Assembly (NCBI GenBank): GCA_947631435.1
Contig: CANRLM010000007.1
Span: 1-43,930 of the forward strand
Length of the DNA stretch: 43,930 bases
DNA from: an uncultured Akkermansia sp.
GTDB taxonomy: Bacteria; Verrucomicrobiota; Verrucomicrobiia; Verrucomicrobiales; Akkermansiaceae
Direction: 5' to 3'
In this document: positions 1 to 9,063 of the stretch, one piece after another
Layout of the letters: every line of letters begins with the position of its first letter
Numbering within the stretch: the first letter of the stretch is position 1
Position numbers and translations under genes: made by a program
The notes under the pieces: model-generated
Databases searched by the model: none
Told to the model about the DNA's origin: nothing
What the model saw: only the letters and a program-made list of their open reading frames with translations

Positions 1-59
<59 letters not shown>

Positions 60-105
60 GATCACGCTCCAGAGCCACCCCGAGATGGGGCGGAAAAGCG
101 GGGAG

Positions 106-134
106 ACTATACACGAGTTTCCCTGGCACGTCAA
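106..134 (-). promoter_or_regulatory. sigma70-type promoter of tRNA-Thr
   Basis: On the minus strand TTGACG (129-134) is separated by 17 bp from TATAGT (106-111). The predicted transcription start is near 99, about 40 nt before the mature tRNA 5' end. Read from sequence; not experimentally known. Confidence 0.75.
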
Positions 135-246
135 TCATAATTTCATTGATTTTAATTTTTTTCTTCACACGCATCGAAAAAAGGAAGCGCTAATGGATGG
201 AAAGTTGGATTGAATGGCGGGGAAATTAGATGCATGCTGATTCCCT

Positions 247-732
247 ATGAAAAAGACAATATTGATGACAACACTGGCGTTCGGCAGTCTTACAGCGATG
301 GGAGCGACGGACACAACGATGACGACACCCGGTGGCGGAGATGCCACAACTCCGGGCATCACGTACAAAAATGATGGTTCGGGCGTATCCTGCGACGAAA
401 CGTACTGGATCAATGTGGACACCATGACGCTGGCCGCGGCAAACGGGGATCCCATCGCACAATACGCGATCGCATATATCACCGAAAACGGACTGAGCGG
501 AGCCTCGAAGGATCCGGAGAAAGCAAGTGCGCTGTATGAGCATGCGCTGCCCGGTTTAAAGAAGGCAGCAGATGATGGCAACCCGACAGCCTGTCGGGCT
601 CTGGCGCATATGTACACCCACGGCAAGGGAGTAACAAAAGATGAAGCAAAAGGGCGTGAGTTCATGCAGAAATGCAAGGAGTGCCGTGATAAAAAAGACG
701 GAAAATCCGACGACGACGGTAAAGAAATGTAA
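247..732 (+). CDS. small secreted Sel1-like repeat protein
   Basis: 161 aa. It begins with a signal peptide (MKKTILMTTLAFGSLTAMGA, cleavage near residue 20) and a Thr-rich linker. Two Sel1-type helical repeats follow (about residues 60-135), recognisable from A-x-x-G-D-P-x-A-Q-Y-x-I and the G-K-G-V-T-K-D-E-A turn. The tail is Lys/Asp-rich, with two Cys in KCKECRDK. Sel1 repeats are TPR-related scaffolds for protein contacts; no catalytic function is implied, and an exported location is inferred. It is convergent with truA and shares a bidirectional hairpin terminator with it. It shares the G-x-G-V-(S/T)-K-D repeat core with the larger Sel1 protein at 20309-21238, but no partner is evident next door. 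Confidence 0.8.
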   Translation: MKKTILMTTLAFGSLTAMGATDTTMTTPGGGDATTPGITYKNDGSGVSCDETYWINVDTMTLAAANGDPIAQYAIAYITENGLSGASKDPEKASALYEHALPGLKKAADDGNPTACRALAHMYTHGKGVTKDEAKGREFMQKCKECRDKKDGKSDDDGKEM

Positions 733-772
733 ACGCGAAAAATTGTTCGCTGATTGCAACTTCTTCCCGAAC

Positions 773-813
773 AAAGGCGCGTTTCTCCGCATGGTCGCGA
801 GAAACGCGCCTTT
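773..813. terminator. bidirectional intrinsic terminator
   Basis: A perfect 15-bp inverted repeat (773-787 with 799-813) has an 11-nt loop and A-rich/T-rich arm ends, so it forms A-tract/U-tract hairpins on both strands. It lies between the convergent Sel1 and truA genes and touches the truA stop codon. Confidence 0.85.
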
Positions 814-1607
814 CAATAGAAAGATCCTTCCGTCCCGGAAGAGGGATAATCGACTCGAAGCAGGTAAAGCCCATCCGGCGGAGCACAAAAAGCAACGGGT
901 AAAGAGGAGGGGTCTGAAAGCGAATCCATCAGCTGCTCAAGCGGCATACGACCACACGCAACACGGCACGCACTACCCACCATGATGCGTACCATGCGAT
1001 AGAGAAAACCACTGCCGTGCACACGCAGAGAGAGGATATCCCCTCCCGAAGATTCAACCACGGTTGTGGAGAATATAGTGCGACAAAAATAATCCGGAGG
1101 CAAAGGATTCGGCTCATTGCCTCGTCGGGCGCAGAAAGCGTGGAAGTCATGCTCTCCGCAAAAACTCTGCAAGGCTTCCCTCAGCAGCGACACCTTCATG
1201 GGGTACACCATGTGCCACATCCGTCCTGCTTCATGCGGCGGCAGAACAGCCCCGCGGTGGATACGGTACTCATAGGTTTTACCCACAGCACTGAACCGCG
1301 CATGGAAATCCGGGGCCACCTGCTTTGCCGCAAGGATACGCACACCGGCCGGCAGATTGGCATTCAATGCAGCGATCCAATTCGCACAACTCATTCGACA
1401 GCAATCCGGCACATCTGCGTGAAAACACTGTCCTAAAGCATGCACGCCCGCATCCGTGCGCCCTGCTGCAGAAATCTTCTGCGGAACTCGTAGGATACGA
1501 AAAAACGCGTCTTGCAGGCAATCCTGAACAGTAACTCCACCCGTCTGACTCTGCCAGCCACGCCACGGCGCACCATCGTATGCGCAAGTAAAAAGAATAC
1601 GAGGCAT
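813..1607 (-). CDS. truA: tRNA pseudouridine(38-40) synthase TruA
   Basis: 264 aa, normal length for TruA, which isomerises uridines 38-40 in the anticodon arm of tRNA. The catalytic motif GRTDAGVHA is at residues 49-57 with nucleophile Asp52. The N-terminal Y-D-G-x-x-W-R-G-W-Q motif and the C-terminal F-L-Y-R-M-V-R-I-M-V-G element of the family are also clear. It stands alone between an acidic lipoprotein gene upstream (same strand) and a convergent Sel1 gene. A promoter candidate lies about 90 bp upstream. Confidence 0.95.
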   Translation of the reverse strand: MPRILFTCAYDGAPWRGWQSQTGGVTVQDCLQDAFFRILRVPQKISAAGRTDAGVHALGQCFHADVPDCCRMSCANWIAALNANLPAGVRILAAKQVAPDFHARFSAVGKTYEYRIHRGAVLPPHEAGRMWHMVYPMKVSLLREALQSFCGEHDFHAFCARRGNEPNPLPPDYFCRTIFSTTVVESSGGDILSLRVHGSGFLYRMVRIMVGSACRVACGRMPLEQLMDSLSDPSSLPVAFCAPPDGLYLLRVDYPSSGTEGSFY

Positions 1608-1694
1608 GGAATTCTATGGAAGGAGACAAACCACGCAAAAAACCATCCCACCGGGCTGCTGAACCGCAGCGCAACACCCCCTTCTTCCGATACT

Positions 1695-1723
1695 ACAATA
1701 TGAAACAAGCGAACGAATTACAA
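1695..1723 (-). promoter_or_regulatory. candidate promoter of truA
   Basis: TTGTAA (1718-1723), 17 bp spacer, TATTGT (1695-1700) on the minus strand, upstream of truA and just past the end of the lipoprotein gene. Moderate match only. Confidence 0.4.
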
Positions 1724-1727
1724 TATC

Positions 1728-2414
1728 CTACTCCTCCTCTCCCTCAGCAGCATCCGTCTCTTCCTCCCCCGAAGGGGCATCAGCATTGTCGCCTGCATCG
1801 GCTGAAACACTTTCTTCCACCTCTTTGAGAGCCGGCACAGCAGGAGCATCTTCGCTATCAAATTGGAGACCGGAAACTTCCGACGGCTCAACGCGATAAC
1901 CCAGGGCTGCCTTCAATGCCTCGGAGCCGAAATACTCAGGAAACTCCCCAGGGGTTTCATGCGAGTTGACCTCATCTGTCATATAAGCCCGCCCTGCCTC
2001 CTTCAGCTCGTCCGGAGTTCCCTTCCCTCCCTGCGCCACCGCAATGGCAATAAAGAGCTGTTCCTCGTCCGGCGCTTCAGCATCAGCTGCAGCCGGATAG
2101 CTCGCCCGCACACGCCCTACCTCCCGTGCCAGCACACTCAAAGCCTTTGCATAAGCCGAACCATCCTCATCATCAGAACGGCGCAGGGCGGTACCATTCA
2201 GAGCCAGAGTGCGCGCAGCAGCATTTTGAAGCCGCTTGTTAAGCACCTCCACCCGTGCAGCACGAGCATCTGCCGTGGCCGTGTCAGAGATTGCCGCCAA
2301 CTCAGATGACAGCTCACGGGCGAGCTCAACAACACCCTTTTCCTCCTTTTGACAGGAGCTGAGAAGGATAGATGTCAAGACGACGCATGGTACAGCGAGA
2401 AAAGAAAGTTTCAT
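1728..2414 (-). CDS. acidic lipoprotein of unknown function
   Basis: 228 aa. A type II signal peptide with lipobox L-S-S-C (Cys21) predicts lipidation and membrane anchoring. The mature part is an Ala/Glu-rich, probably helical region (about 25-150), then a region with a P-E-Y-F-G-S-E-A motif, and a very acidic low-complexity C-terminus ending E-G-E-E-E. I do not recognise a named family. It has its own strong promoter (2438-2466) with a leader of under 20 nt. The acidic tail suggests an ionic interaction surface, but this is inference. Confidence 0.75.
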   Translation of the reverse strand: MKLSFLAVPCVVLTSILLSSCQKEEKGVVELARELSSELAAISDTATADARAARVEVLNKRLQNAAARTLALNGTALRRSDDEDGSAYAKALSVLAREVGRVRASYPAAADAEAPDEEQLFIAIAVAQGGKGTPDELKEAGRAYMTDEVNSHETPGEFPEYFGSEALKAALGYRVEPSEVSGLQFDSEDAPAVPALKEVEESVSADAGDNADAPSGEEETDAAEGEEE

Positions 2415-2437
2415 GGAAGTAATAAAAACTACCTTGC

Positions 2438-2466
2438 AATTTAGCAGGAATTATTCGGCCTGTCAA
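2438..2466 (-). promoter_or_regulatory. promoter of the acidic lipoprotein gene
   Basis: Consensus TTGACA (2461-2466), 17 bp spacer, TAAATT (2438-2443) on the minus strand. Predicted start near 2431, giving a leader of roughly 17 nt before the ATG at 2414. Confidence 0.7.
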
Positions 2467-3111
2467 GGTAAAGAGGGAAAAAAACGTCTGCCTGCCCAAG
2501 AAAATTTATCTACGAGCTTTCGAGGTCTCTGCCATGCCTTCAAAAGGACTTTCTTCTAGAGATGCATATCTACTTCCCCCTTCATGATCACGATTGTGAA
2601 TTTGACTCATTTTTAAGTCAAAATGGGGAGGGTATAAGACCATACGCCAAAGTCGCACACACCCTAAATTCCGGAATCCGGACTTCCCCTGAGTCGTCTG
2701 GGAATATGATCCGGAAGAGGGCGACGCAAATAAGCGTGATAGAGAAGAGCAGGATATGCCGAGAAATCTGAACTCTCTATCCTCCCCAATACAAGCAGCT
2801 TCGCTTTTTCAAAAATTCAAATATCGGTCACGACGCCGGGGCGTCGGGCTCCCCGTCACGGCGGCAGTTCCTCAATGAAGTGAACGGGAACAATCCCTTC
2901 CGGGAAGTTAATTCAGCAGAGGAAAACTCCAATGCCTCGATGAACGCAACGAGTGCGCGAGCCCGGTAGAGTTACAAAAAGGGGACCTCTGTCGGACACG
3001 AATGTCTCACCCCCCGGAATACGAGCATTCCTTTGCGTGAAAGGAGAGGAAGAAACAACACCGCGTCACCGGAAGAGAAAAAGGATGCTCCCCATTTTTC
3101 GGCTAAAAGCT
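2467..3111. other. ~650 bp gap without a recognised gene
   Basis: No reading frame here resembles a protein, and no tmRNA, RNase P RNA or SRP RNA signature was found by eye on either strand. It holds some dyad symmetry: TTTGACT/AGTCAAA at 2601-2622 and a GC-rich CGACGCC/GGCGTCG element at 2831-2846. A small RNA or a decayed gene cannot be excluded. Confidence 0.4.
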
Positions 3112-3591
3112 TCACCCTTCGTTTAAGATATCCTCATAGATTCCGGGTGTTGATTCCTCAATGTCCGTAGCGCCCACCACCTTACGGTAAAAATCTGCAG
3201 GACCTACTCCCCCGATAATAGCATAGGCATAACCCATCTCACGCATACGCTGCAAACCAGCTACGAGGAGAGCTTCTCCTATGCCGCAGCCACGCAAATT
3301 CTCTTCCACTCCCATGGGTCCAAAAAAACCACGGGAAGTGGCATCATAACAAGCGAAACCAACGATCCTCGCCCGCTGCGTGGCAATGAAACATGCGGGG
3401 GGACAATGACACACCGCCACGGTGGCCTCGCTCACCCACTTCGGACTGAAGTTCTCATGAATCCAACGCTGCAACAGGTGCAACTCGTAAGAACGGCAAG
3501 GGCGGACCAAAACACCGCTCTCCTCCCATACTCTACGCACAAGCGGCTCTGCGGCACGCAAGCGCACCAGGCGCACTAACATATCATGCAT
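3112..3591 (-). CDS. GNAT-family N-acetyltransferase
   Basis: 159 aa. The acetyl-CoA binding motif A is visible as G-V-x-x-x-L-R-G-C-G-I-G-E-A-L-L (about residues 96-111; canonical R/Q-x-x-G-x-G/A, here with Cys between the two Gly). It is preceded by the strand I-V-G-F-A-C-Y-D-A-T. The substrate is unknown. It lies 69 bp downstream of the AKPG-repeat protein gene on the same strand and may be the last gene of that unit. A start at Met4 (3582) is equally possible. Confidence 0.8.
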   Translation of the reverse strand: MHDMLVRLVRLRAAEPLVRRVWEESGVLVRPCRSYELHLLQRWIHENFSPKWVSEATVAVCHCPPACFIATQRARIVGFACYDATSRGFFGPMGVEENLRGCGIGEALLVAGLQRMREMGYAYAIIGGVGPADFYRKVVGATDIEESTPGIYEDILNEG

Positions 3592-3660
3592 GACTCGGAT
3601 CCTCTATCGGAAGAGCTTTGCCCTTATTCAGCAAGCAACGGAACACCCTCCCGCACAACT

Positions 3661-4827
3661 TCACTTTCGCTTCGCATTGCCGGGCTTCGCATTGCCGGGC
3701 TTCGCATTGCCGGGCTTTGCACCGGGCTTTGCACCGGGCTTTGCACCGGGCTTTGCACCGGGCTTTGCGCCGGGCTTCGCTGCTGCAGCAGGTTCTTCAG
3801 GCTTTTTCTTGTCAGCCATTGTATTGTAGAAAAATCCGGCAGCCCGATCAACGGTAGTGTCGTTCTCCCCTGCACCGAAATAGATATTTTTAAGCATGAA
3901 AGCGAGAGCCACAGCATCCCGGAAGTTGTATGGCGCTTTTCCCCAGCTTTCCTTGTTCATCTCTGCCCCTTTATCGGCGTACTCTCGCACGCCGGGCATA
4001 GCCCAAAGTATGCGGAATGCACGCAGCATAGCATTCTTCGGGAGCTCCATATGGCGAGCATGTGCAGCCGCGGCAGACTCGCAAAGGGCATCCACTGCGA
4101 GACTGGCTTGTTTCTCTTTGTCTGCCGGGATCCCATCACGGAGCTCTGCCTCCGACAACTGACTGGCGAGAGCGCGTCCCTGAGCGTACTTAAGCCAGCT
4201 ATAGGGTTCGGTATGCATCTGCATGCGTTTCCCGGAATCAGCGAGCAACTCTTCCACCGCTTTAAGGCGCTCTGCTGCTGTTGCGGGATCATCGCTCACC
4301 TGACATAGCAGGCGTGCCGCATCCACCATCACACGATCTGCTGCCTCCATACCACTGCGCATCGCCGACGCCGCATTTACTGCCTTACGAAGATTTGACC
4401 AATCCATGAGACGTGCATCGCACACCAACTCCGTAAGCGCTGCCCGAACAGCAGGATTGTGAGGCAAATCGGCGAAACCGCTGTACTTACTGCGCGCAGC
4501 AGCGAGCGGGCCACGCGCCTCGCTCAGATCTCCACGCCTGTACGCACGAAAGGCCTCGGCGAGGTCCTTCGGCGTTTCAATAAGCAAAGCCTTGAAGTCG
4601 CGTAAAGAAACCGTAGTCACCTCCCTGGTGCTGCGGTCGAGGTAAGAGACCATGTTTTTGCTATCCTGGGGCGGCGGAACAAGGTAGAGTCTGCCGACGC
4701 TGTTGCCCTTAGCCGTGCGAGGTTGGGCGACAGCAGGAAGCACCGGACCCGGAGTCGCCTGCTCCTGAGCAGACAGTACGCAAGCACCCAGCACAAAGAG
4801 AGAGAAAATGAGATGCGGAGTTTTCAT
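3661..4827 (-). CDS. secreted helical protein with AKPG tandem-repeat tail
   Basis: 388 aa with a signal peptide (cleavage near A-Q-E at about residue 20). The middle (about 85-330) is Ala-rich and helical, TPR-like in character (A-F-R-A-Y-R-R-G-D-L-S-E-A-R-G-P-L), but no clear family is recognised. The last ~45 residues are a low-complexity basic tail: P-E-E-P-A-A-A, five A-K-P-G units, three N-A-K-P-G units, then a basic end. The stop of the 1134-aa TPR gene is only 32 bp upstream, so the two are very likely co-transcribed; both are exported, so a shared assembly with the ExbB/ExbD proteins is plausible. The tail could be a cell-wall or nucleic-acid contacting linker; unknown. Confidence 0.8.
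   Translation of the reverse strand: MKTPHLIFSLFVLGACVLSAQEQATPGPVLPAVAQPRTAKGNSVGRLYLVPPPQDSKNMVSYLDRSTREVTTVSLRDFKALLIETPKDLAEAFRAYRRGDLSEARGPLAAARSKYSGFADLPHNPAVRAALTELVCDARLMDWSNLRKAVNAASAMRSGMEAADRVMVDAARLLCQVSDDPATAAERLKAVEELLADSGKRMQMHTEPYSWLKYAQGRALASQLSEAELRDGIPADKEKQASLAVDALCESAAAAHARHMELPKNAMLRAFRILWAMPGVREYADKGAEMNKESWGKAPYNFRDAVALAFMLKNIYFGAGENDTTVDRAAGFFYNTMADKKKPEEPAAAAKPGAKPGAKPGAKPGAKPGAKPGNAKPGNAKPGNAKRK
3670..3774. repeat. coding minisatellite: 3 x 15 bp and 5 x 12 bp
   Basis: Three identical 15-bp units (3670-3714, encoding NAKPG on the minus strand) are followed by five 12-bp units (3715-3774, encoding AKPG), the last differing by one base. Both unit lengths are multiples of three, so copy-number change would keep the frame. 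Confidence 0.95.
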
Positions 4828-4859
4828 GATCGGTCGTTCTATCAGGTGTTATCTATGGT

Positions 4860-7800
4860 TTACTTGGTGAGCTGGGACTGGAAATCATTCTTTGCCTTCT
4901 CCTCCTTTTGCACGGCAGGGTCCTTGCCATATTCATCCGCCAGAATCACTACCTCATTGAAAAGATCTCGCTCACTTGGAGTCATCTTCTTATCAATACC
5001 GGCGCGGCGCAGCTGATTCACATAGTTCTGCCCGGTATTCCAGGCACTCCAGCGGTCGGAAGGCTTGAAATCTCCCTTCAAACGGTCACCTGTAGCAGCG
5101 TTATTGCGTTTCCAGAGCTGCTGCATCATGGCCTTCACAGCAGGTGCGGAGTAGGTGATGTTACCGCGGTTCTGCACGTAGAGATTCATGTAGGTTTGCA
5201 AGCCCTTAAGCACATCTCCGGAAGCACAATAAGCTTCACCAAGTTTGAGCTGCATGTCCATGCGAGCGCGCGCAGAAGCGCCACCGCGAATGTTCATAAA
5301 ACGATCGGCACTTTCCACAGCGGCCTTGTAGTTACCGGTGCTCATGTTCAAATTGGTCAGGCCAATGAGAGCATCTGCGGCCACGGAGGGATCAGTAGCA
5401 GCGGCGAGCTTGGTGTACAGGGCGTACGCTTCCTTCTGCTGGTTGACATCATCGGAAAGCGCGAGTGCGTTTGCCTTTCCAAGAGTAGCCTCTTTAACGT
5501 AATCCCCGCCACGTTCAAGCACTTTGTTGAAGTAAGCTAAAGCCTGACTCACTTCACTCTTACGATCCTCGCTGCCGGGCCGAAAACGGGCAGCGTAGCC
5601 CACTTCAAACCGACCGACTTGTACACAGATAAAGTTCGTAAGAGCGTCCGGTTGGAAAGATTTGCGCATCTCGCCGAAAGAGTTCTGGATATCCTGTTCA
5701 ATTTCTTTGGCCTTCTCCGTGTCACCCGCCCGACGAGCAGCGACAAGCGACTCATTCATCGAGTTGAGCAACGCCATGTGCAAAATGGCATTGGTGTACT
5801 TATCATCCTTTGCCACACCCGGGAAGTTGGTGAAATGCTCAATCTTCTCCTCCAGCGTGAGCTCTTTCCCATGGAGAGCTTTCTCTCCATCCACGAAAGA
5901 CGCGATATAGGAGTTGATACTGGGTTCCAGTTCAGGATTTTGCTGGTTCTTCTTAAACCCGTAGTTGGCCTCGCGAGCAATCACCTCCCTCGCGCGCTTC
6001 AGCGTGGTCTCGTAAGCAGCCACATCCTTGGCATTTACTGCGCGCATCAGTTCCAGAACTGCCATCTGCAAGGCAAAAGCATTCCCTTCACTGTCTGCCT
6101 CCTTCCAGAATGTATCAAAGTACCCCTGAACACGTTTCCGCACATCCTCTTCCTTCTCACCTTTACGGGGAAAATCGGGCGCGTAAGAGGCCAGCCAGAA
6201 GAGGGCATTGGAAGCCACGGCCTTACCGGCATCTTCGGGCTGCTTAAGAGCACCCTGAGCAGCCTGCTCCAAAACGGCAATTGCCTCAAGCTTCTGAGCA
6301 TCTTCCTCTCCATTAATGAGGATGTTGCCGGCGATAAGACGAGCCATGGGATAAAGGTCATTATCCGGCCAGTTTTTCGCAATAACGTTGCTGTACTCCA
6401 AAGCCTTTTTCTTATCGGCAGCAGCGGCATCTTCTTTGCCGTAGCCATTGCGTCGCAGCAGAGCATTCATAGCGCTGAAGTAGATATTCGGCGCCATGGA
6501 ATTTTCCTTCCCGTCGAGAGAAGGATACGTCTTCATAAAATTATCCGCCATTGCCAGGGCCTTATCAAGCATTTTAATGTCTTTGTTGGCCAATTCCCGG
6601 TAAGCTTCCAGCAGGAAATACATGGTCTGCGAGCCGTTGGCACGAGCCTGCTCCTCGCTGAGTTGTCCTTCCCTGGGCTGGTGCAAGCCATCCGCCAGGA
6701 ATTGCTCTCCCACCTGCACCAGCTCGTCCCAGCGTCTCAGGTTGTAGAGCGCAGCAATTTTGCAAAAATTCGCCATCACATAATTCTGGCTCTCTTTTTC
6801 TGCTGATAATAAGCGCATCGCTTCATCTGCCACCGGTATCACCTCCTCATACGCTTTCTCACGCATAAGTCGAGCCATCTTGTTAAGCACAACAGCATTC
6901 CTGCCACCCTCATCCACCTTCTCGGTATTTACCATCCCCTCGTACTTGGTAGCGGTTGCCTCATCGCCCGTAGCGCGGGCAAACTGGGCATACTGCAGAT
7001 AGTTTGTATCCTTCAACTCTTTGAAGTTGTCCCCCTGCTTCTGTCGCAGCTCCGGATAGCGATCCAGCAACACTTTGTAGCCCGCTTTAGCCATGCGCGG
7101 GCTGCCAAGCTGAGCCGCAGTATTTGCGAGCGAAAGGATGATGTAGGCTTCCAGTTCTGTGCGGTCGCTCTGCATCTTGGCATACGTCTCAGACAACTTT
7201 CCGCTGGACTGTGCGTCGTATGTACGCCCCGCATTTTTGTCCGGCAGAGCTTTCCCGAGGTCGCCGAGCATTTTAACTACCTCGTCCAACGCTTGTTTGG
7301 TCTCGGTAACATCCGGCACGAGACCGAAGAGAGTGTTCGCCGTGCGCAGGGCCGCGGATGCCTGTTCCATGTTACCGTCACGTAGAGCCTGATCGGCAAC
7401 CTTCATCGCATCAATGGCGTAATTGAAAATTTTTCCTCCGTAGATGGCAAGGCGGTCAGCGTCCATATGGAAACTCTCCGGCGCCGCAGCAACGACCTTC
7501 TCGCCCCAGCCGATATATTGCGTCTGCTTAAGAGCGAGATCCATAAGTTTACTCAAACCGTTCATTACCATGGTATCGGGCAAGGAAGATTTGGCGTGTG
7601 TCCCACGTTCCAGATATTCACCAACCTTGTTAAAGTCCGGTTTCTCCTTGAGAAGATTCGCCTGCATGAGCATGAAGCAGAGGCGACCATCAAGACCTTG
7701 CGCCTTCTCCATCTCAGTTACCTTTCCCCCCTGCAGATAAGCCAGGTACTGCTCCAAAAGAGGAATGCATTCCTCATACTTTTTGGGATCGCCCGGCGTG

Positions 7801-8264
7801 CCCGGCTTGCCCTGAGCCGCCGGCGTGCCTTCTGCCTGCTGGTAACGCAGATACCCCATTCTGAAAAGGGCAAGAGTCAGGAAGGGCTTATACCCATCCA
7901 CTTCCATCCCCGGAAGAACCTTGGAGCTCTCAAGCATCGCAGCATCCTTGTAAGCAGGATTGGTATTGAGGTCCTTGTATACCTCAATGGCTTTATCCAC
8001 CTCGCCCATGGCAGCAAACGTTTCAGCCTTCTGCCATACAAAAAACGGCAAAAAGTACTTGAATTGCTGGCCCACCCTCGATTTGGGATTGCTGACCATG
8101 GAGAGTACTTTCTCCGTGATATCCAAAGCTTCTTTGTATTTCTTCGCCGCCCGCAAAGCGGAAATGTTTTTGTATTCTGTAGCCGGATCCTGAGCATGGC
8201 ACACCATGGGAGAAGCAAGCGCTACAAGAGCCAGCACGGAAGCGAATGAGGTACGTGTATTCAT
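4860..8264 (-). CDS. large secreted TPR-repeat protein
   Basis: 1134 aa with a signal peptide (A-S-P-M-V-C-H-A-Q, cleavage near residue 24). Many TPR-like helical pairs run through the protein, e.g. A-L-R-A-A-K-K-Y-K-E-A-L-D-I near the N-terminus, A-I-E-V-Y-K-D-L-N at about 90, and a C-terminal set (A-L-A-Y-F-N-K-V-L-E-R-G, A-L-I-G-L-T-N-L-N-M-S-T-G-N-Y-K-A-A). Such proteins act as periplasmic scaffolds. It lies 267 bp downstream of exbD on the same strand and 32 bp upstream of the AKPG protein, a context suggesting a partner for the ExbB/ExbD motor (inference). Confidence 0.85.
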   Translation of the reverse strand: MNTRTSFASVLALVALASPMVCHAQDPATEYKNISALRAAKKYKEALDITEKVLSMVSNPKSRVGQQFKYFLPFFVWQKAETFAAMGEVDKAIEVYKDLNTNPAYKDAAMLESSKVLPGMEVDGYKPFLTLALFRMGYLRYQQAEGTPAAQGKPGTPGDPKKYEECIPLLEQYLAYLQGGKVTEMEKAQGLDGRLCFMLMQANLLKEKPDFNKVGEYLERGTHAKSSLPDTMVMNGLSKLMDLALKQTQYIGWGEKVVAAAPESFHMDADRLAIYGGKIFNYAIDAMKVADQALRDGNMEQASAALRTANTLFGLVPDVTETKQALDEVVKMLGDLGKALPDKNAGRTYDAQSSGKLSETYAKMQSDRTELEAYIILSLANTAAQLGSPRMAKAGYKVLLDRYPELRQKQGDNFKELKDTNYLQYAQFARATGDEATATKYEGMVNTEKVDEGGRNAVVLNKMARLMREKAYEEVIPVADEAMRLLSAEKESQNYVMANFCKIAALYNLRRWDELVQVGEQFLADGLHQPREGQLSEEQARANGSQTMYFLLEAYRELANKDIKMLDKALAMADNFMKTYPSLDGKENSMAPNIYFSAMNALLRRNGYGKEDAAAADKKKALEYSNVIAKNWPDNDLYPMARLIAGNILINGEEDAQKLEAIAVLEQAAQGALKQPEDAGKAVASNALFWLASYAPDFPRKGEKEEDVRKRVQGYFDTFWKEADSEGNAFALQMAVLELMRAVNAKDVAAYETTLKRAREVIAREANYGFKKNQQNPELEPSINSYIASFVDGEKALHGKELTLEEKIEHFTNFPGVAKDDKYTNAILHMALLNSMNESLVAARRAGDTEKAKEIEQDIQNSFGEMRKSFQPDALTNFICVQVGRFEVGYAARFRPGSEDRKSEVSQALAYFNKVLERGGDYVKEATLGKANALALSDDVNQQKEAYALYTKLAAATDPSVAADALIGLTNLNMSTGNYKAAVESADRFMNIRGGASARARMDMQLKLGEAYCASGDVLKGLQTYMNLYVQNRGNITYSAPAVKAMMQQLWKRNNAATGDRLKGDFKPSDRWSAWNTGQNYVNQLRRAGIDKKMTPSERDLFNEVVILADEYGKDPAVQKEEKAKNDFQSQLTK

Positions 8265-8531
8265 CAGTTAAATAGTGTGAAAAGCGTTTTTTCTGGAGAG
8301 AAGATAAAATGGTGTCGACACAAAAGATAGGGAAACGTTACGTTGGTGAATCATAGAGATTCTCTCTGCAGGAAAGGTCTCATGCATCGCTGACGATCCG
8401 GAGAAACATACGGACAGCGCACCGCACCTCACGAGATCGACAGCACGCCCCGGCGATGGGGGACCTCCCCTTCGCCGCTCCACCGTCGTTTTCGTTTTGC
8501 GATCTCACCTGCATGGCGCACAAAAAGCTCA

Positions 8532-9029
8532 TCACCCCTCCGGATTCGCCGTGCTAATACCTACAGAGTGGATATTCGCCGTGGCGAGAGCGGCCATGAT
8601 GTCGACGATACGCTGGTGCGGTGCCGTAGGCGCACCCGTGAGCATCACGATAGGCTCCGCATCCATTGAATCAGCCGTGGACTTGAAGTTTTTAAGCTGC
8701 TCCACGAGCTGCTCTAACTCACGCTGACTGCGGTACTCACTCGTGCCGGGCTCTGCCGCTTCATTGTAAGCCTCCGCTACGGGCAAATCATCTCCCCACA
8801 TCACGCTGCCATCCCCTCGCAGGATGATGCGCGCAGGGTCCAGCGGCGGTTTTTTAGAGGACGCGCCGGCTGTGGACGCCGGAATGGATATATCCAGCTT
8901 TTTCTCACTCACCAGTGAAGTCGCGACAAGGAAATAGATGAGTAGGAGGAAGCAGCAATCGATCATGGAGGAGATGTTCATCTCCGGGTCCTCCTGCTCC
9001 TCTGTCTGTAGCTTTTTATGTCTGGCCAT
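8532..9029 (-). CDS. ExbD/TolR-family proton-channel subunit (second copy)
   Basis: 165 aa. A cytoplasmic N-terminus is followed by one membrane segment (about 22-43) holding the family Asp (Asp24 in S-S-M-I-D-C-C-F-L-L-L), which lies in the proton path of ExbBD/TolQR complexes. A periplasmic domain of about 120 aa follows, ending N-I-H-S-V-G-I-S-T-A. It is 34 bp downstream of the other exbD. Two different ExbD proteins after one ExbB suggest a mixed dimer or two alternative complexes. No TonB gene is present nearby. Confidence 0.9.
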   Translation of the reverse strand: MARHKKLQTEEQEDPEMNISSMIDCCFLLLIYFLVATSLVSEKKLDISIPASTAGASSKKPPLDPARIILRGDGSVMWGDDLPVAEAYNEAAEPGTSEYRSQRELEQLVEQLKNFKSTADSMDAEPIVMLTGAPTAPHQRIVDIMAALATANIHSVGISTANPEG

Positions 9030-9063
9030 AACTCGATAAAGTCTGAAAATTCAGGAGAAGTCT

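Noticed and set aside
2562..2771. 69-codon plus-strand frame in the first large gap
   Set aside because: No start context, no family resemblance, typical length for chance.
2781..3110. Possible RNase P RNA or tmRNA because of an AGGAAAACTCC stretch
   Set aside because: The universally conserved segments of these RNAs could not be found in order on either strand.
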